From Bacillota bacterium (lineage in GTDB: Bacteria; Bacillota_H; UBA994; UBA5500), in NCBI GenBank assembly GCA_012727835.1, contig JAAYGE010000075.1, positions 1 through 15,508 on the forward strand: 15,508 nt of DNA, read 5' to 3'. Of the stretch, positions 6,804 to 13,103 are shown piece by piece. The notes beneath the pieces are model-generated. The model was given only the letters and a program-made list of their open reading frames with translations, did no database searches and was not told where the DNA came from. The stretch's first letter is position 1. Every line of letters begins with the position of its first letter. The position numbers were made by a program, and so were the translations under genes.

Positions 6804-7205
6804 TTACTCTTTGCTATTTTGACGTTGGCGATAATCATTAATGGCAGCCTTCAAAGCATCGGCGGCCAGGTTAGAGCAATGCATCTTAACCGGTGGCAGT
6901 CCGTCTAGGGCTTCGGCCACATCCTTGTTGGTGATGTTCATCGACTCCTCGAGAGTCATCCCCTTAACCATCTCGGTTATAATGCTGGAGGTGGCCACGG
7001 CGGCATCGCAACCGAAGGTCTGGAAACGAATATCGCCAATGCGCTCCGTGTCCCCATCCTTATCTACCTTAATGTAAATACGCATTATATCACCACAGGT
7101 GATGTTGCCTACTTCGCCTACTCCATCCGCATTATCCAGAGTACCCACATTGCGGGGGTTAGAAAAGTGGTCGATTACTTTTTGGCTGTATAAAGAAGCG
7201 CTCAT
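6804..7205 (-). CDS. nifU: NifU/IscU-type Fe-S cluster scaffold protein
   Basis: A 133-residue single-domain scaffold on which [Fe-S] clusters are built with sulfur from the cysteine desulfurase, then passed to apo-proteins. The three ligand cysteines are visible: C37 in NITCGDIM (with the usual Asp at 39), C66 in TFGCDAAVATSS, and C110 in VKMHCSNLAADALKAAI. The chaperone-recognition LPPVK motif is at 103-107. GCDAA at 65-69 differs from the common GCGAA/GCGSA, a conservative peculiarity. The ATG directly abuts the nifS stop (TAA at 7208-7206), and its GGAGGAGG lies inside the end of nifS, so translation is probably coupled. Cytoplasmic. The fully typical length and residues make the call secure; the gene could equally be named iscU. 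Confidence 0.94.
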   Translation of the reverse strand: MSASLYSQKVIDHFSNPRNVGTLDNADGVGEVGNITCGDIMRIYIKVDKDGDTERIGDIRFQTFGCDAAVATSSIITEMVKGMTLEESMNITNKDVAEALDGLPPVKMHCSNLAADALKAAINDYRQRQNSKE

Positions 7206-8384
7206 TTATTTTTCCTCCTCCCTCTCCAAACGGTTGTACAGCGGTGACATGGACCGCAAGCGCTCAACTACCTCCGGGAAAACTTCTAGAACATAATCTA
7301 TATCTTCATCTGTCGTGTCGCGCCCCAAAGTGAGGCGTAAACTACCGTGGGCCTGCAGATGATCGAGTCCCATAGCGATCAGCACGTGGGAAGGTTCTAA
7401 GGAACCGGAAGTGCAGGCCGAGCCAGACGAAACGGCAATCCCCCGCAGATCTAGGCTTAAAATTAACGACTCGCCTTCCACATACTTAACGCTAATATTT
7501 ACATTGCCGGGCAGCCGCTTTTCCCGATGACCATTAAGGGTCACATGGGGCACCGCCAACAGGCCGTCGATCAGCTTGTCGCGCAGGCGGGTCATCTCCT
7601 TCACCCGCTCCTCCCGCTCGGCCATAGCCAACTCTACCGCTTTGGCTAAACCGACGATGCCGGCCACATTCTCGGTGCCGGGGCGAAGTTTACGCTCCTG
7701 CCCGCCGCCAAACATGATGGGGCGCACCCGGGTACCACGGCGCACGTAGAGAGCACCGATTCCCTTGGGACCATAAATCTTATGCCCCGATAGGGATAGT
7801 AAATCCACCTGTAATTCGTTCACATCAATGGGCAGCGTACCGAAAGATTGCACCGCGTCCGTATGCAGGTAAACCCCATGCTCCTTGGCAATGGCCCCGA
7901 TTTCGGCCAGCGGCTGGATGGCTCCCATTTCGTTATTGGCATGGCCAATGCTGATGAGTATGGTGTCGGGGCGGATAGCCGCCTTCACATCCTCCGGATC
8001 GACTAAACCGTCGGCATCCACCGGCAGATAAGTAATTTCAAAGCCCTGCTTGGCCAGGTGGGCGCAAGTGTCCAGAATGGCATGATGCTCGATACTGGTG
8101 GTGATGATATGCCGCCCCTTGTCGGCCATGGCTGCCGCCACACCTCTGAGGGCTATATTATCCGACTCGGTACCACCGCTGGTAAAATAGATCTCATTGG
8201 CCTGGGCACCGAGGGCTTTTGCTAATGTGTCGCGGGCGTTATCGATGGCCATGCGCCCCTGGCGTCCGAATCCATGTACGCTGGAGGCATTGCCAAAGGT
8301 AGGATTAAAATAGGGCAACATGGCTGCGATAACTTCCGGGTGGACCGGCGTCGTTGCCGCATGATCAAGATAAACTGAACGCAT
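7206..8384 (-). CDS. nifS: Cysteine desulfurase (NifS/IscS family)
   Basis: PLP enzyme converting L-cysteine to L-alanine and supplying persulfide sulfur to the NifU scaffold encoded next. 392 residues, normal length. It begins MRSVYLDHAATTP, the family signature; TSGGTESDN at 68-76 and SIEHHA at 97-102 contribute to the PLP pocket, Lys202 in LSGHKIYGPKG forms the Schiff base, GGGQERKLRPGTEN is at 226-239, and catalytic Cys324 lies in SSGSACTSGS at 319-328, with the longer group I (IscS/NifS) loop. The open frame runs upstream to 8567 but the ATG at 8384 is right: GAGGAGG at 8394-8400 precedes it, and the extra residues are iscR read in another frame. Second gene of iscR-nifS-nifU, likely controlled by IscR. 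Confidence 0.95.
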   Translation of the reverse strand: MRSVYLDHAATTPVHPEVIAAMLPYFNPTFGNASSVHGFGRQGRMAIDNARDTLAKALGAQANEIYFTSGGTESDNIALRGVAAAMADKGRHIITTSIEHHAILDTCAHLAKQGFEITYLPVDADGLVDPEDVKAAIRPDTILISIGHANNEMGAIQPLAEIGAIAKEHGVYLHTDAVQSFGTLPIDVNELQVDLLSLSGHKIYGPKGIGALYVRRGTRVRPIMFGGGQERKLRPGTENVAGIVGLAKAVELAMAEREERVKEMTRLRDKLIDGLLAVPHVTLNGHREKRLPGNVNISVKYVEGESLILSLDLRGIAVSSGSACTSGSLEPSHVLIAMGLDHLQAHGSLRLTLGRDTTDEDIDYVLEVFPEVVERLRSMSPLYNRLEREEEK

Positions 8385-8388
8385 TCCC

Positions 8389-8463
8389 TTAAACCTCCTC
8401 AGTTTCTTCTGTGGAAATCTTGCCAGCAGCCATATCAGCCAAGGTGGTTGTGTCGAGTACTGC
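8389..8463 (-). pseudogene. Displaced 3' end of iscR beyond the in-frame amber codon
   Basis: After the TAG at 8466-8464 the iscR frame stays open for 25 codons, beginning AVLDTTTLADMAAGK, and ends at TAA (8391-8389), 4 bp before the nifS ATG. VLD.TTLADM is the usual C-terminal signature of IscR-like Rrf2 proteins, so this is the normal end of iscR cut off by one nonsense codon. It has no start of its own and would only be made by readthrough. Confidence 0.85.
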
Positions 8464-8826
8464 CTACATACTATCCCGCAAACGCTTCCACAGTTCGCGG
8501 GTGATACAAATATTAGCTCTTTCGCAGGCTTCCGGATCGCTATGGCGCACACATTCCACCGGCGCAATCGGGCCTTCTACAGCCCGCAAAATGTCGCCAG
8601 CCGTAATTTGGTCCGCCGGTCGGGCTAGCCTATACCCGCCGTTAGCGCCACGCACACCTTCCACCAACTTGGCTTTCCGTAAGTCTACAAAAATCTGTTC
8701 TAAATATTGGGCCGAGATGTCTTCCAGCTCAGAAATTCGCCTAAGTGCAATAGGGGCTTCGGCCTGACGGATGGCCAACACCAACATGGCCCGTACCGCA
8801 TATTGGCCTCTCGTAGATAACCGCAT
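8464..8826 (-). CDS. iscR: IscR-type Rrf2 transcriptional regulator, truncated by an amber codon
   Basis: Fe-S-sensing repressor of the isc operon. Starting at ATG 8826 (MRLSTRGQYAVRAM, the family's usual beginning; GGGGG 6 nt upstream) the reading gives 120 residues to TAG. A GTG at 8847 is possible but adds seven untypical residues. The winged helix-turn-helix covers about 1-66 (ISAQYLEQIFVDLRKAKLVEG recognition region at 38-58, with GANGGYRL at 60-67). Cluster-ligand cysteines are C92, C101 and C107, spaced C-x8-C-x5-C. The frame continues past the TAG with a typical IscR C-terminus to 8389, which would make 146 residues. The truncated product keeps the DNA-binding domain and all three cysteines but lacks the C-terminal helix. 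A sequencing error, a recent nonsense mutation or readthrough are all possible. First gene of the Fe-S operon and probably autoregulated. Confidence 0.88.
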   Translation of the reverse strand: MRLSTRGQYAVRAMLVLAIRQAEAPIALRRISELEDISAQYLEQIFVDLRKAKLVEGVRGANGGYRLARPADQITAGDILRAVEGPIAPVECVRHSDPEACERANICITRELWKRLRDSM

Positions 8827-8853
8827 ACCATACCCCCATTTCTCCACCTTATT

Positions 8854-8870
8854 CTGAGTAAATCACTCAG
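8854..8870. promoter_or_regulatory. Rrf2/IscR-type operator 1
   Basis: Perfect palindrome CTGAGT-AAATC-ACTCAG. It lies 2 bp downstream of the minus-strand -10 TATAAT (8877-8872), so a bound repressor would cover the transcription start of iscR-nifS-nifU. The half-sites match operator 2 (Y-GAGT / ACTC-R), and the size and dyad fit Rrf2-family sites. Confidence 0.65.
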
Positions 8871-8871
8871 G

Positions 8872-8877
8872 ATTATA
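8872..8877 (-). promoter_or_regulatory. Candidate -10 box of the isc operon
   Basis: TATAAT on the minus strand, 46 bp upstream of the iscR start. A 17-bp spacer gives AAAGTT as -35, a poor match, which would suit a regulated promoter. Confidence 0.45.
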
Positions 8878-8937
8878 CGCAAAAATCAGATGGGAACTTT
8901 TATGTTTTGAATAGGTCCGGCTGGACCCTCGATTATA

Positions 8938-8956
8938 TCCGAGTGGTTCACTCGGA
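8938..8956. promoter_or_regulatory. Rrf2/IscR-type operator 2
   Basis: Perfect palindrome TCCGAGT-GGTTC-ACTCGGA, flanked by ATTATA on both sides. Its centre is 85 bp from operator 1, near eight DNA turns. It lies between a minus-strand TATAAT (8937-8932) and a plus-strand TATAAT (8959-8964), so it could influence both divergent directions. Confidence 0.65.
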
Positions 8957-9130
8957 ATTATAATACCCCGCCCCCTTAGCCGCTGTCAATAGTTACTGGG
9001 AAATATTTAACCTGGTTAATTGCTGCCGATCGCTCATAAAAATGTGTTTCTCAGTACTGAACTCAACATAATCGCATATTCTATACCACCATCGCCTTAC
9101 GGCTGGCAATTTATTAGGAAGGTGATGCCT

Positions 9131-10144
9131 ATGAAAGGCAGACAATGCCCACACCTGCTAAGGATTCTACTGGTGCTAGTCATGGCACTCACCATGATGG
9201 GTGGGACGGTAGTCAACGCTACCGGAAGGCTTAAGACTAAACACCTGATCGTAATAGTTGATGCGAATAAATCTACACCTATAGACTTGCTGGAGGTTTG
9301 TTACAATCTGAGCGGTAATCCGCTAACCTATACGATTGACAAGCACCCCAGCAACGGGAGAATTTCTCTGGCAGGTAATGTGGCCACCTACACCCCTAAA
9401 CGAGGATTTACAGGGGGAGACGGTTTCACCTACTTTGTCTCTAATGGTGCCACCCAAACCGAGGGTGCAGTTGCCATTCTGGTGCTAGGCCAATCCCCGC
9501 CCCAACCTTCTACTGGGCGCCTTACCATCCAGAAGCGGATAGAGGGGGGCGGTAACCTCAATGACAAGTTTGAAGTCGCCATTATCCCCCAGAACCCTGG
9601 ACTTACCCAACCGAAAGGACCTATTTACATAAGCGTCAATAAGTCGTGGCAAGGGGAGCTGGAGCCCGGCACCTATAAAGTTGTAGAAGTTGATATGCCC
9701 CCGGGTTACTACTTTGAAGAGATGAGCTACGACGGCGAGATAACAATCCAGGCCGGGAGTCAATATGTAATCACTATCGTCAACCGCTATGAAGCACTGG
9801 AGCCACCAGGTCCAGAGGAGCCAACCGAACCAGAAGAGCCGACGGAGCCCGAAGGGCCAGAGGAGCCGGAGGTGCCCGTTGACCCAGAAATACCCGAAGA
9901 GGAGGTCCCGGAAGAGCCCGTAGATCCGGGTGAACCCACCGATCCCGGTGAGCCGGTTGATCCGGAAAAGCCAAGCGAACCTACCGAACCGAGTGAACCG
10001 GGCACGCCGGAGGAGCCTTCTGAGTCGGAGCCGGAAGGGCCGGGAATTAGCGCCTTACCAAAAACCACCGCTACCGATGTGGTTCTAGCGCTCGGAATCA
10101 TCTTGACCTTGGGCGGTCTATGGTTGAGCAGGAAACGCAAGTAG
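9131..10144 (+). CDS. Cell-wall-anchored surface protein with LPKTT sorting signal
   Basis: 337 residues. A signal peptide covers about 1-30 (hydrophobic 9-25, cleavage probably near VVNA). Residues 38-119 fit a cadherin-like / Big-type beta-sandwich repeat (GNPLTYTIDKHPSNG 62-76, YTPKRGFTGGDGFTYFVSNG 87-106). Residues 129-220 fit a prealbumin-like (SpaA/Cna-B) fold, with GRLTIQKRIEGGGNLNDKFE and LEPGTYKVVEVDMPPGYYF. A Pro/Glu/Asp stalk spans 224-305. The end has LPKTT (309-313), a membrane helix (316-332) and SRKRK, the layout of a sortase substrate, with Thr in place of the usual Gly after LPxT. The ATG at 9131 fits AGGAAGG (9116-9122) best; the ATG at 9125 is too close. It has no sortase in the window except a possible remnant just downstream. 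Stop is TAG. Function: probably adhesion or wall structure, ligand unknown. Confidence 0.85.
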   Translation: MKGRQCPHLLRILLVLVMALTMMGGTVVNATGRLKTKHLIVIVDANKSTPIDLLEVCYNLSGNPLTYTIDKHPSNGRISLAGNVATYTPKRGFTGGDGFTYFVSNGATQTEGAVAILVLGQSPPQPSTGRLTIQKRIEGGGNLNDKFEVAIIPQNPGLTQPKGPIYISVNKSWQGELEPGTYKVVEVDMPPGYYFEEMSYDGEITIQAGSQYVITIVNRYEALEPPGPEEPTEPEEPTEPEGPEEPEVPVDPEIPEEEVPEEPVDPGEPTDPGEPVDPEKPSEPTEPSEPGTPEEPSESEPEGPGISALPKTTATDVVLALGIILTLGGLWLSRKRK

Positions 10145-10160
10145 AGGGGGTGCCCCCCAC

Positions 10161-10238
10161 ATGGAGCGGATACGAGTCGCCATCGGCACCGACAGCAGCA
10201 AGCGACTGGTAGTGAAGGCGGATTTGGTGGAACCGTAA
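10161..10238 (+). pseudogene. Possible sortase 3' remnant (25 codons)
   Basis: An ATG frame reads MERIRVAIGTDSSKRLVVKA, then DLVEP and stop. TDSSKRLVVKADLV resembles the end of many sortases, where a TLxTC strand is followed by a loop, the catalytic Arg (here in SKR) and a final VV.A.LV strand. The catalytic Cys is missing: RVAIGTD stands where a (V/I)T-C-T would be. It starts 16 bp after the stop of a sortase substrate, where a sortase gene is often found. A purine-rich GAGGGGG lies upstream, so a real short peptide cannot be excluded. Identification rests on a short match. Confidence 0.35.
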
Positions 10239-10379
10239 TGCAGGTAAAAGATTTCAAGGGCGCACGACCTGCGTTTTTGAAGGTCTATCTGGGTCGTACG
10301 TAGATTGACCTTGTTGGTTGTGTCCCACAACCCATAGGTACCACTCAATGACGGTATAAACCGCAACCTGGGGACAATC

Positions 10380-10405
10380 GTAGGGGCCGATCGGTGATCG
10401 GCCCG
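10380..10405 (+). repeat. 26-bp dyad repeat, arm type D
   Basis: Arm GGGCCGATC, loop GGT, arm GATCGGCCC: a perfect 9-bp stem. Confidence 0.8.
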
Positions 10406-10444
10406 CAAGGGCGAGATCCGCATTACACCAATTTCGAAATATGT

Positions 10445-10470
10445 GTAGGGGCCGCCCGATGGTCGGCCCG
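10445..10470 (+). repeat. 26-bp dyad repeat, arm type A
   Basis: Arms GGGCCGCCC and GGTCGGCCC, loop GAT; preceded by CGAAATATGT. Confidence 0.8.
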
Positions 10471-10541
10471 CAAGGATGTTCCTTCGCAGTTAGCCGATTC
10501 CCCCGATTGAGGTATAACCCGCAATCAGGATGAAGGCACAA

Positions 10542-10567
10542 CGGGCGCACCAACGGGGCGCCCCTAC
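10542..10567 (-). repeat. 26-bp dyad repeat, arm type B
   Basis: Read on the minus strand: arm GGGCGCCCC, loop GTT, arm GGTGCGCCC. It is followed by the linker motif AAAGATGCGGTACAT (10577-10590), which ends at the duplication boundary. Confidence 0.8.
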
Positions 10568-10704
10568 GATATAGCAAAGATGCGGTACATGACCTGCATT
10601 TTTGAAGGTCTATCTAGGTCGTACGTAGATTGGCCTTGTTGGTTGTGTCCCGTAACCCATCGATACCACTCAATGACGGTATAAACCGCAACCTGGGGAC
10701 ATTC

Positions 10705-10730
10705 GTAGGGGCCGATCGGTGATCGGCCCG
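10705..10730 (+). repeat. 26-bp dyad repeat, arm type D
   Basis: Exact duplicate of 10380-10405, 325 bp on. Confidence 0.8.
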
Positions 10731-10769
10731 CAAGGGCGAGATCCGCATTACGCCAATTACGAAATATGT

Positions 10770-10795
10770 GTAGGGGCCGCCCGATGGTCGGCCCG
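10770..10795 (+). repeat. 26-bp dyad repeat, arm type A
   Basis: Exact duplicate of 10445-10470, 325 bp on. Confidence 0.8.
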
Positions 10796-10866
10796 CAGGG
10801 ATGTTCCTTCGCAGTTAGCCGATTCCTCCGATTGAGGTATAACCCGCAATCAGGAAGAAAGCACAA

Positions 10867-10991
10867 CGGGCGCAGCCAATGTATTGCGCCAGCAATACAT
10901 TTCCTCAACGGGTGCGAAAGCAACATCGTAAGATGTTGCGAGAGCACATCAAGCAGCGCACCGAAGCTGCATTTTATGCAGGTTAGACTAG
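10867..10991. mobile_element. About 115-bp insertion-like element flanked by a 10-bp direct repeat
   Basis: CGGGCGCAGC occurs at 10867-10876 and again at 10992-11001, bracketing 115 bp absent from copy 1 of the tandem duplication. The insert begins with a 9-bp inverted repeat ATGTATTGC (10879-10887) / GCAATACAT (10892-10900) and then holds the hairpin element at 10912-10947. It has no coding capacity, so movement would need a protein made elsewhere. The insertion reading is inferred from comparing the two copies. Confidence 0.5.
10912..10947 (+). repeat. Hairpin element with purine internal loop, copy 1
   Basis: Outer stem GTGC/GCAC, internal loop GAAA/GAGA, inner stem GCAACATC/GATGTTGC, GTAA tetraloop (GNRA type). 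Similarity to the copy at 14735-14770 continues through ATCAAGCAGCGC to 10959. Confidence 0.65.
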
Positions 10992-11017
10992 CGGGCGCAG
11001 CACCGCGGCGCCCCTAC
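10992..11017 (-). repeat. 26-bp dyad repeat, arm type C with one mismatch
   Basis: Read on the minus strand: arm GGGCGCCGC, loop GGT, arm GCTGCGCCC. Followed by CGAAATATCGAAGGTGCGG. Confidence 0.75.
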
Positions 11018-11046
11018 GAAATATCGAAGGTGCGGTACACAGCCAA

Positions 11047-11072
11047 CGGGCGCACCAACGGGGCGCCCCTAC
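11047..11072 (-). repeat. 26-bp dyad repeat, arm type B
   Basis: Same sequence as the copy at 10542-10567, with loop GTT on the minus strand. Confidence 0.8.
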
Positions 11073-11102
11073 GAAAGATTGTAGATGCGATGAAAAGACT
11101 AT

Positions 11103-11138
11103 GTAGAGGGTCGCCGGTGGCGGCCCTTTTAATCTTTT
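11103..11138 (+). terminator. Intrinsic terminator facing prmC, apparently a diverged dyad repeat
   Basis: GGGTCGCC-GGT-GGCGGCCC (11108-11126) folds fully in RNA with one U-G pair and is followed by TTTTAATCTTTT. It begins GTAGAGGG, like the dyad repeats, and overlaps the prmC stop codon. It would stop rightward transcription before the convergent prmC. Confidence 0.7.
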
Positions 11139-11977
11139 CTTCCATTAACAACACGTTCAATACCGGCTAAATCGCGACGGGTACTAACATGGGTAAACCG
11201 GTGCTGCTCCAATAGGGCGGCCACTGCTGGGGCTTGGCCCATCCCCACTTCTAATATCAGGTAACCGCCGGGGCGCAACAGATCCCAGGCCTGGGGCACC
11301 AGGGCTCGATAACAATCGAGCCCGTCGGGGCCCCCGTCCAGGGCAAGGCGGGGTTCCTTTTGCACTTCTATGGCCAACTCATCTATCTCCTGGCTGGCTA
11401 TATAGGGTGGGTTGGAAACGATGCAATTAAAGGTAAGCCCGTGTTCTCGCAGCGGGGCCCCCCAGGCGCCCTGGAGGAAGGTAATCCGCTGACTGACACC
11501 GTTCTGCCGGGCATTATCTTGGGCCACGGCCAGCGCCTCCGGGGAGATGTCGGTGGCCCACACCCGCGCCCGCGGCTGATGATAGGCTAGCGCCACCGCA
11601 ATGGCTCCACTGCCGGTGGCGATGTCGGCCACCAAGGGAGCCTCCAGCTGGTCCATAACCTCCAGGGCCACTTCCACCGCTATCTCCGTATCGGGCCGGG
11701 GAATAAGCACCGCCGGCGTCACCTTAAAATCGAGCCCCATAAATTCTTGCCGCCCCACAATATATTGCAGCGGCACACCGCTGGCCCGCTGTTCCAGCCA
11801 CCGGCTAAACTGGGCAAGTACCGCCGGGTCCACAGCTTCATCCAGAGTGGCAAAAAAGCGCGCCCGGTCTTCCCCCAGCGCGCTTCTCAGCAACAATTCG
11901 GCTTCAAAGCGGGCGTCGGCCTTACCCAACCGGTTTAGTCGCTCCGCCGCCTGTCGCCACAGCTGCTGCTTGTTCAT
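11129..11977 (-). CDS. prmC: Peptide chain release factor N5-glutamine methyltransferase
   Basis: SAM-dependent enzyme that methylates the Gln of the GGQ motif in release factors, needed for efficient peptide release; its substrate RF1 is encoded just upstream. 282 residues, standard length. The N-terminal helical domain covers about 1-75. IPRPDTE is at 92-98, the SAM-binding glycine motif DIATGSGAIAVAL at 118-130, the acidic ATDIS at 141-145, and the catalytic NPPY at 189-192. DGGPDGLDCY (214-223) is also typical. The ATG at 11977 overlaps the prfA stop (TAATG, one shared base), pointing to coupled translation. Last gene of the rpmE-DUF1385-prfA-prmC series, and its end meets a rightward terminator. 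Confidence 0.95.
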   Translation of the reverse strand: MNKQQLWRQAAERLNRLGKADARFEAELLLRSALGEDRARFFATLDEAVDPAVLAQFSRWLEQRASGVPLQYIVGRQEFMGLDFKVTPAVLIPRPDTEIAVEVALEVMDQLEAPLVADIATGSGAIAVALAYHQPRARVWATDISPEALAVAQDNARQNGVSQRITFLQGAWGAPLREHGLTFNCIVSNPPYIASQEIDELAIEVQKEPRLALDGGPDGLDCYRALVPQAWDLLRPGGYLILEVGMGQAPAVAALLEQHRFTHVSTRRDLAGIERVVNGRKD

Positions 11978-13053
11978 TATTCGTCCCCGCTCTGCAGACT
12001 TTCCAGCTGACTGCTGGTAATGAGGGCGTCTACAATCTCGTCGATTTCGCCATCCAGAACCGCCGGCAGGTTGTGCACCGTGAGGCCGATGCGATGGTCG
12101 GTAACTCGCCCCTGCGGGAAATTATAGGTGCGAATGCGTTCGCTGCGGTCGCCGGTGCCCACTTGGCTGCGCCGCGCTTCCGCCAGTTCCTCGTGTTGCT
12201 TGGCTTGCTCCAGTTCCAACAGCCGAGCTCTCAACACCCGCATGGCCTTTTCCCGGTTTTTGATCTGCGATTTTTCATCCTGCATCGACACCACAAGCCC
12301 CGTAGGCAAGTGGGTAATGCGCACCGCCGAATAGGTGGTGTTTACGCTCTGCCCACCGGGGCCCGAGCTACAGAAGGTATCAATGCGCAAATCGTTAGGA
12401 TCGATCTGCACATCCACCTCTTCCGCCTCGGGCAAAACGGCAACAGTGGCCGTAGAGGTATGGATGCGCCCGCTGGCTTCGGTGGCCGGCACCCGCTGCA
12501 CCCGGTGCACGCCACTTTCAAACTTCAGGCGGCTGTAGGCACCCTTGCCCTCCACCATGAAGATAACTTCTTTGAAACCGCCCAAATCGTTTTCATGGGC
12601 ACTCATCATTTCCACTTTCCAGCGCTGACGCTCCGCATAGCGGCTATACATGCGGAATAGATCGGCGGCGAAAATGGCAGCTTCATCGCCACCGGCACCG
12701 CCCCGAATTTCGATAATGACGTTTTTCTCGTCATTGGGGTCCTTCGGAATGAGCAGCTGCTTCAGCCTAGCTTCCAGCTCCTCCATTTTTTCCTGCAGCT
12801 CATCTATCTCCATCTCTAATAGAGACTTAAATTCGGCGTCGGAGCCGGCCTCCTTCAGCATCTCCTGGGCGGCCGCCAACTCTTCTTCACACTTCTTATA
12901 AGCGTCATAGGCTTCCACCGTTTCGCTCAGGCTGGCCTGTTCCTTCACGTATTCCTGCCATTCGTTCTGGCGGTTATTAATGAGCTCCGGGTCGTTCACC
13001 AAAACCGTCAGTTCCTGATAACGCTCTTTAATTTTAGCTAGTTTATCAAACAT
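11977..13053 (-). CDS. prfA: Peptide chain release factor 1
   Basis: RF1 recognises UAA and UAG in the ribosomal A site and triggers peptide release. 358 residues from the ATG at 13053, which gives the usual MFDKL start and an 8-nt spacing to AAAGGGGG (13062-13069); the adjacent ATG at 13056 would add one Met. The codon-reading PAT tripeptide is at 189-191 ([14 protein letters not shown]) and the peptidyl-transferase GGQ at 233-235 in [12 protein letters not shown], which PrmC methylates. The N-terminal 100 residues are a charged helical domain. This gene matters for the amber codon in iscR: RF1 with a PAT motif reads UAG as stop, and TAG also ends two other genes here. Confidence 0.96.
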   Translation of the reverse strand: MFDKLAKIKERYQELTVLVNDPELINNRQNEWQEYVKEQASLSETVEAYDAYKKCEEELAAAQEMLKEAGSDAEFKSLLEMEIDELQEKMEELEARLKQLLIPKDPNDEKNVIIEIRGGAGGDEAAIFAADLFRMYSRYAERQRWKVEMMSAHENDLGGFKEVIFMVEGKGAYSRLKFESGVHRVQRVPATEASGRIHTSTATVAVLPEAEEVDVQIDPNDLRIDTFCSSGPGGQSVNTTYSAVRITHLPTGLVVSMQDEKSQIKNREKAMRVLRARLLELEQAKQHEELAEARRSQVGTGDRSERIRTYNFPQGRVTDHRIGLTVHNLPAVLDGEIDEIVDALITSSQLESLQSGDE

Positions 13054-13103
13054 CATTTTTGCCCCCTTTCTTCAAGCTAACACCTAACACTAACTGTAGC
13101 TAG

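Larger units (their letters stand above)
8848..9130. promoter_or_regulatory. Divergent regulatory region between isc operon and surface protein gene
   Basis: About 280 bp without a gene. It contains two IscR/Rrf2-like palindromes (listed separately), TATAAT boxes on the minus strand at 8877-8872 and 8937-8932, and one on the plus strand at 8959-8964. A small hairpin GGTCC-GGCT-GGACC lies at 8914-8927. None of the -10 boxes has a good -35 partner, so promoter calls are tentative. No 26-bp dyad repeat occurs here. Confidence 0.6.
10266..10590 (+). repeat. 325-bp tandem duplication, copy 1
   Basis: Starts GACCTGCGTTTTTGAAGG. Landmarks repeat exactly 325 bp downstream: CCGCAACCTGGGGACA at 10361 and 10686, GCAGTTAGCCGATTC at 10486 and 10811, GCACAACGGGCGCA at 10536 and 10861. 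Only scattered substitutions separate the copies up to 10541. It contains one D, one A and one B dyad repeat. Confidence 0.9.
10591..11040 (+). repeat. 325-bp tandem duplication, copy 2, interrupted
   Basis: 10591-10866 matches 10266-10541. The match then breaks at a dyad repeat and seems to resume at 10992-11040 (dyad repeat, then a GAAGGTGCGGTACACAGCC flank) after about 125 bp of unrelated DNA. Confidence 0.8.
10239..11102. other. Repeat-rich intergenic region without genes
   Basis: About 860 bp between the surface protein / sortase remnant and prmC. It is made of a 325-bp-period tandem duplication, eight copies or fragments of the 26-bp dyad repeat, and an inserted hairpin element. Open frames here on the minus strand (10254-10577, 10564-10947) are two readings of the same duplicated DNA and are not genes. 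No transposase, integrase or tRNA is seen. Confidence 0.75.

Noticed and set aside
8385..8567. 61-residue N-terminal extension of nifS
   Set aside because: It overlaps iscR in another frame. The ATG at 8384 has a strong ribosome binding site and the family's usual start.
9787..10257. Minus-strand open frame of 156 codons rich in Gly and Ser, collagen-like
   Set aside because: It is the antisense reading of the Pro/Glu/Asp stalk of the surface protein; the low-complexity GC-rich codons keep the opposite strand open. No ribosome binding site.
10254..10947. Two similar minus-strand open frames of about 107 and 127 codons
   Set aside because: Their similarity comes from the 325-bp tandem duplication of repeat DNA. 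They contain translated dyad repeats and have no homologous protein pattern.
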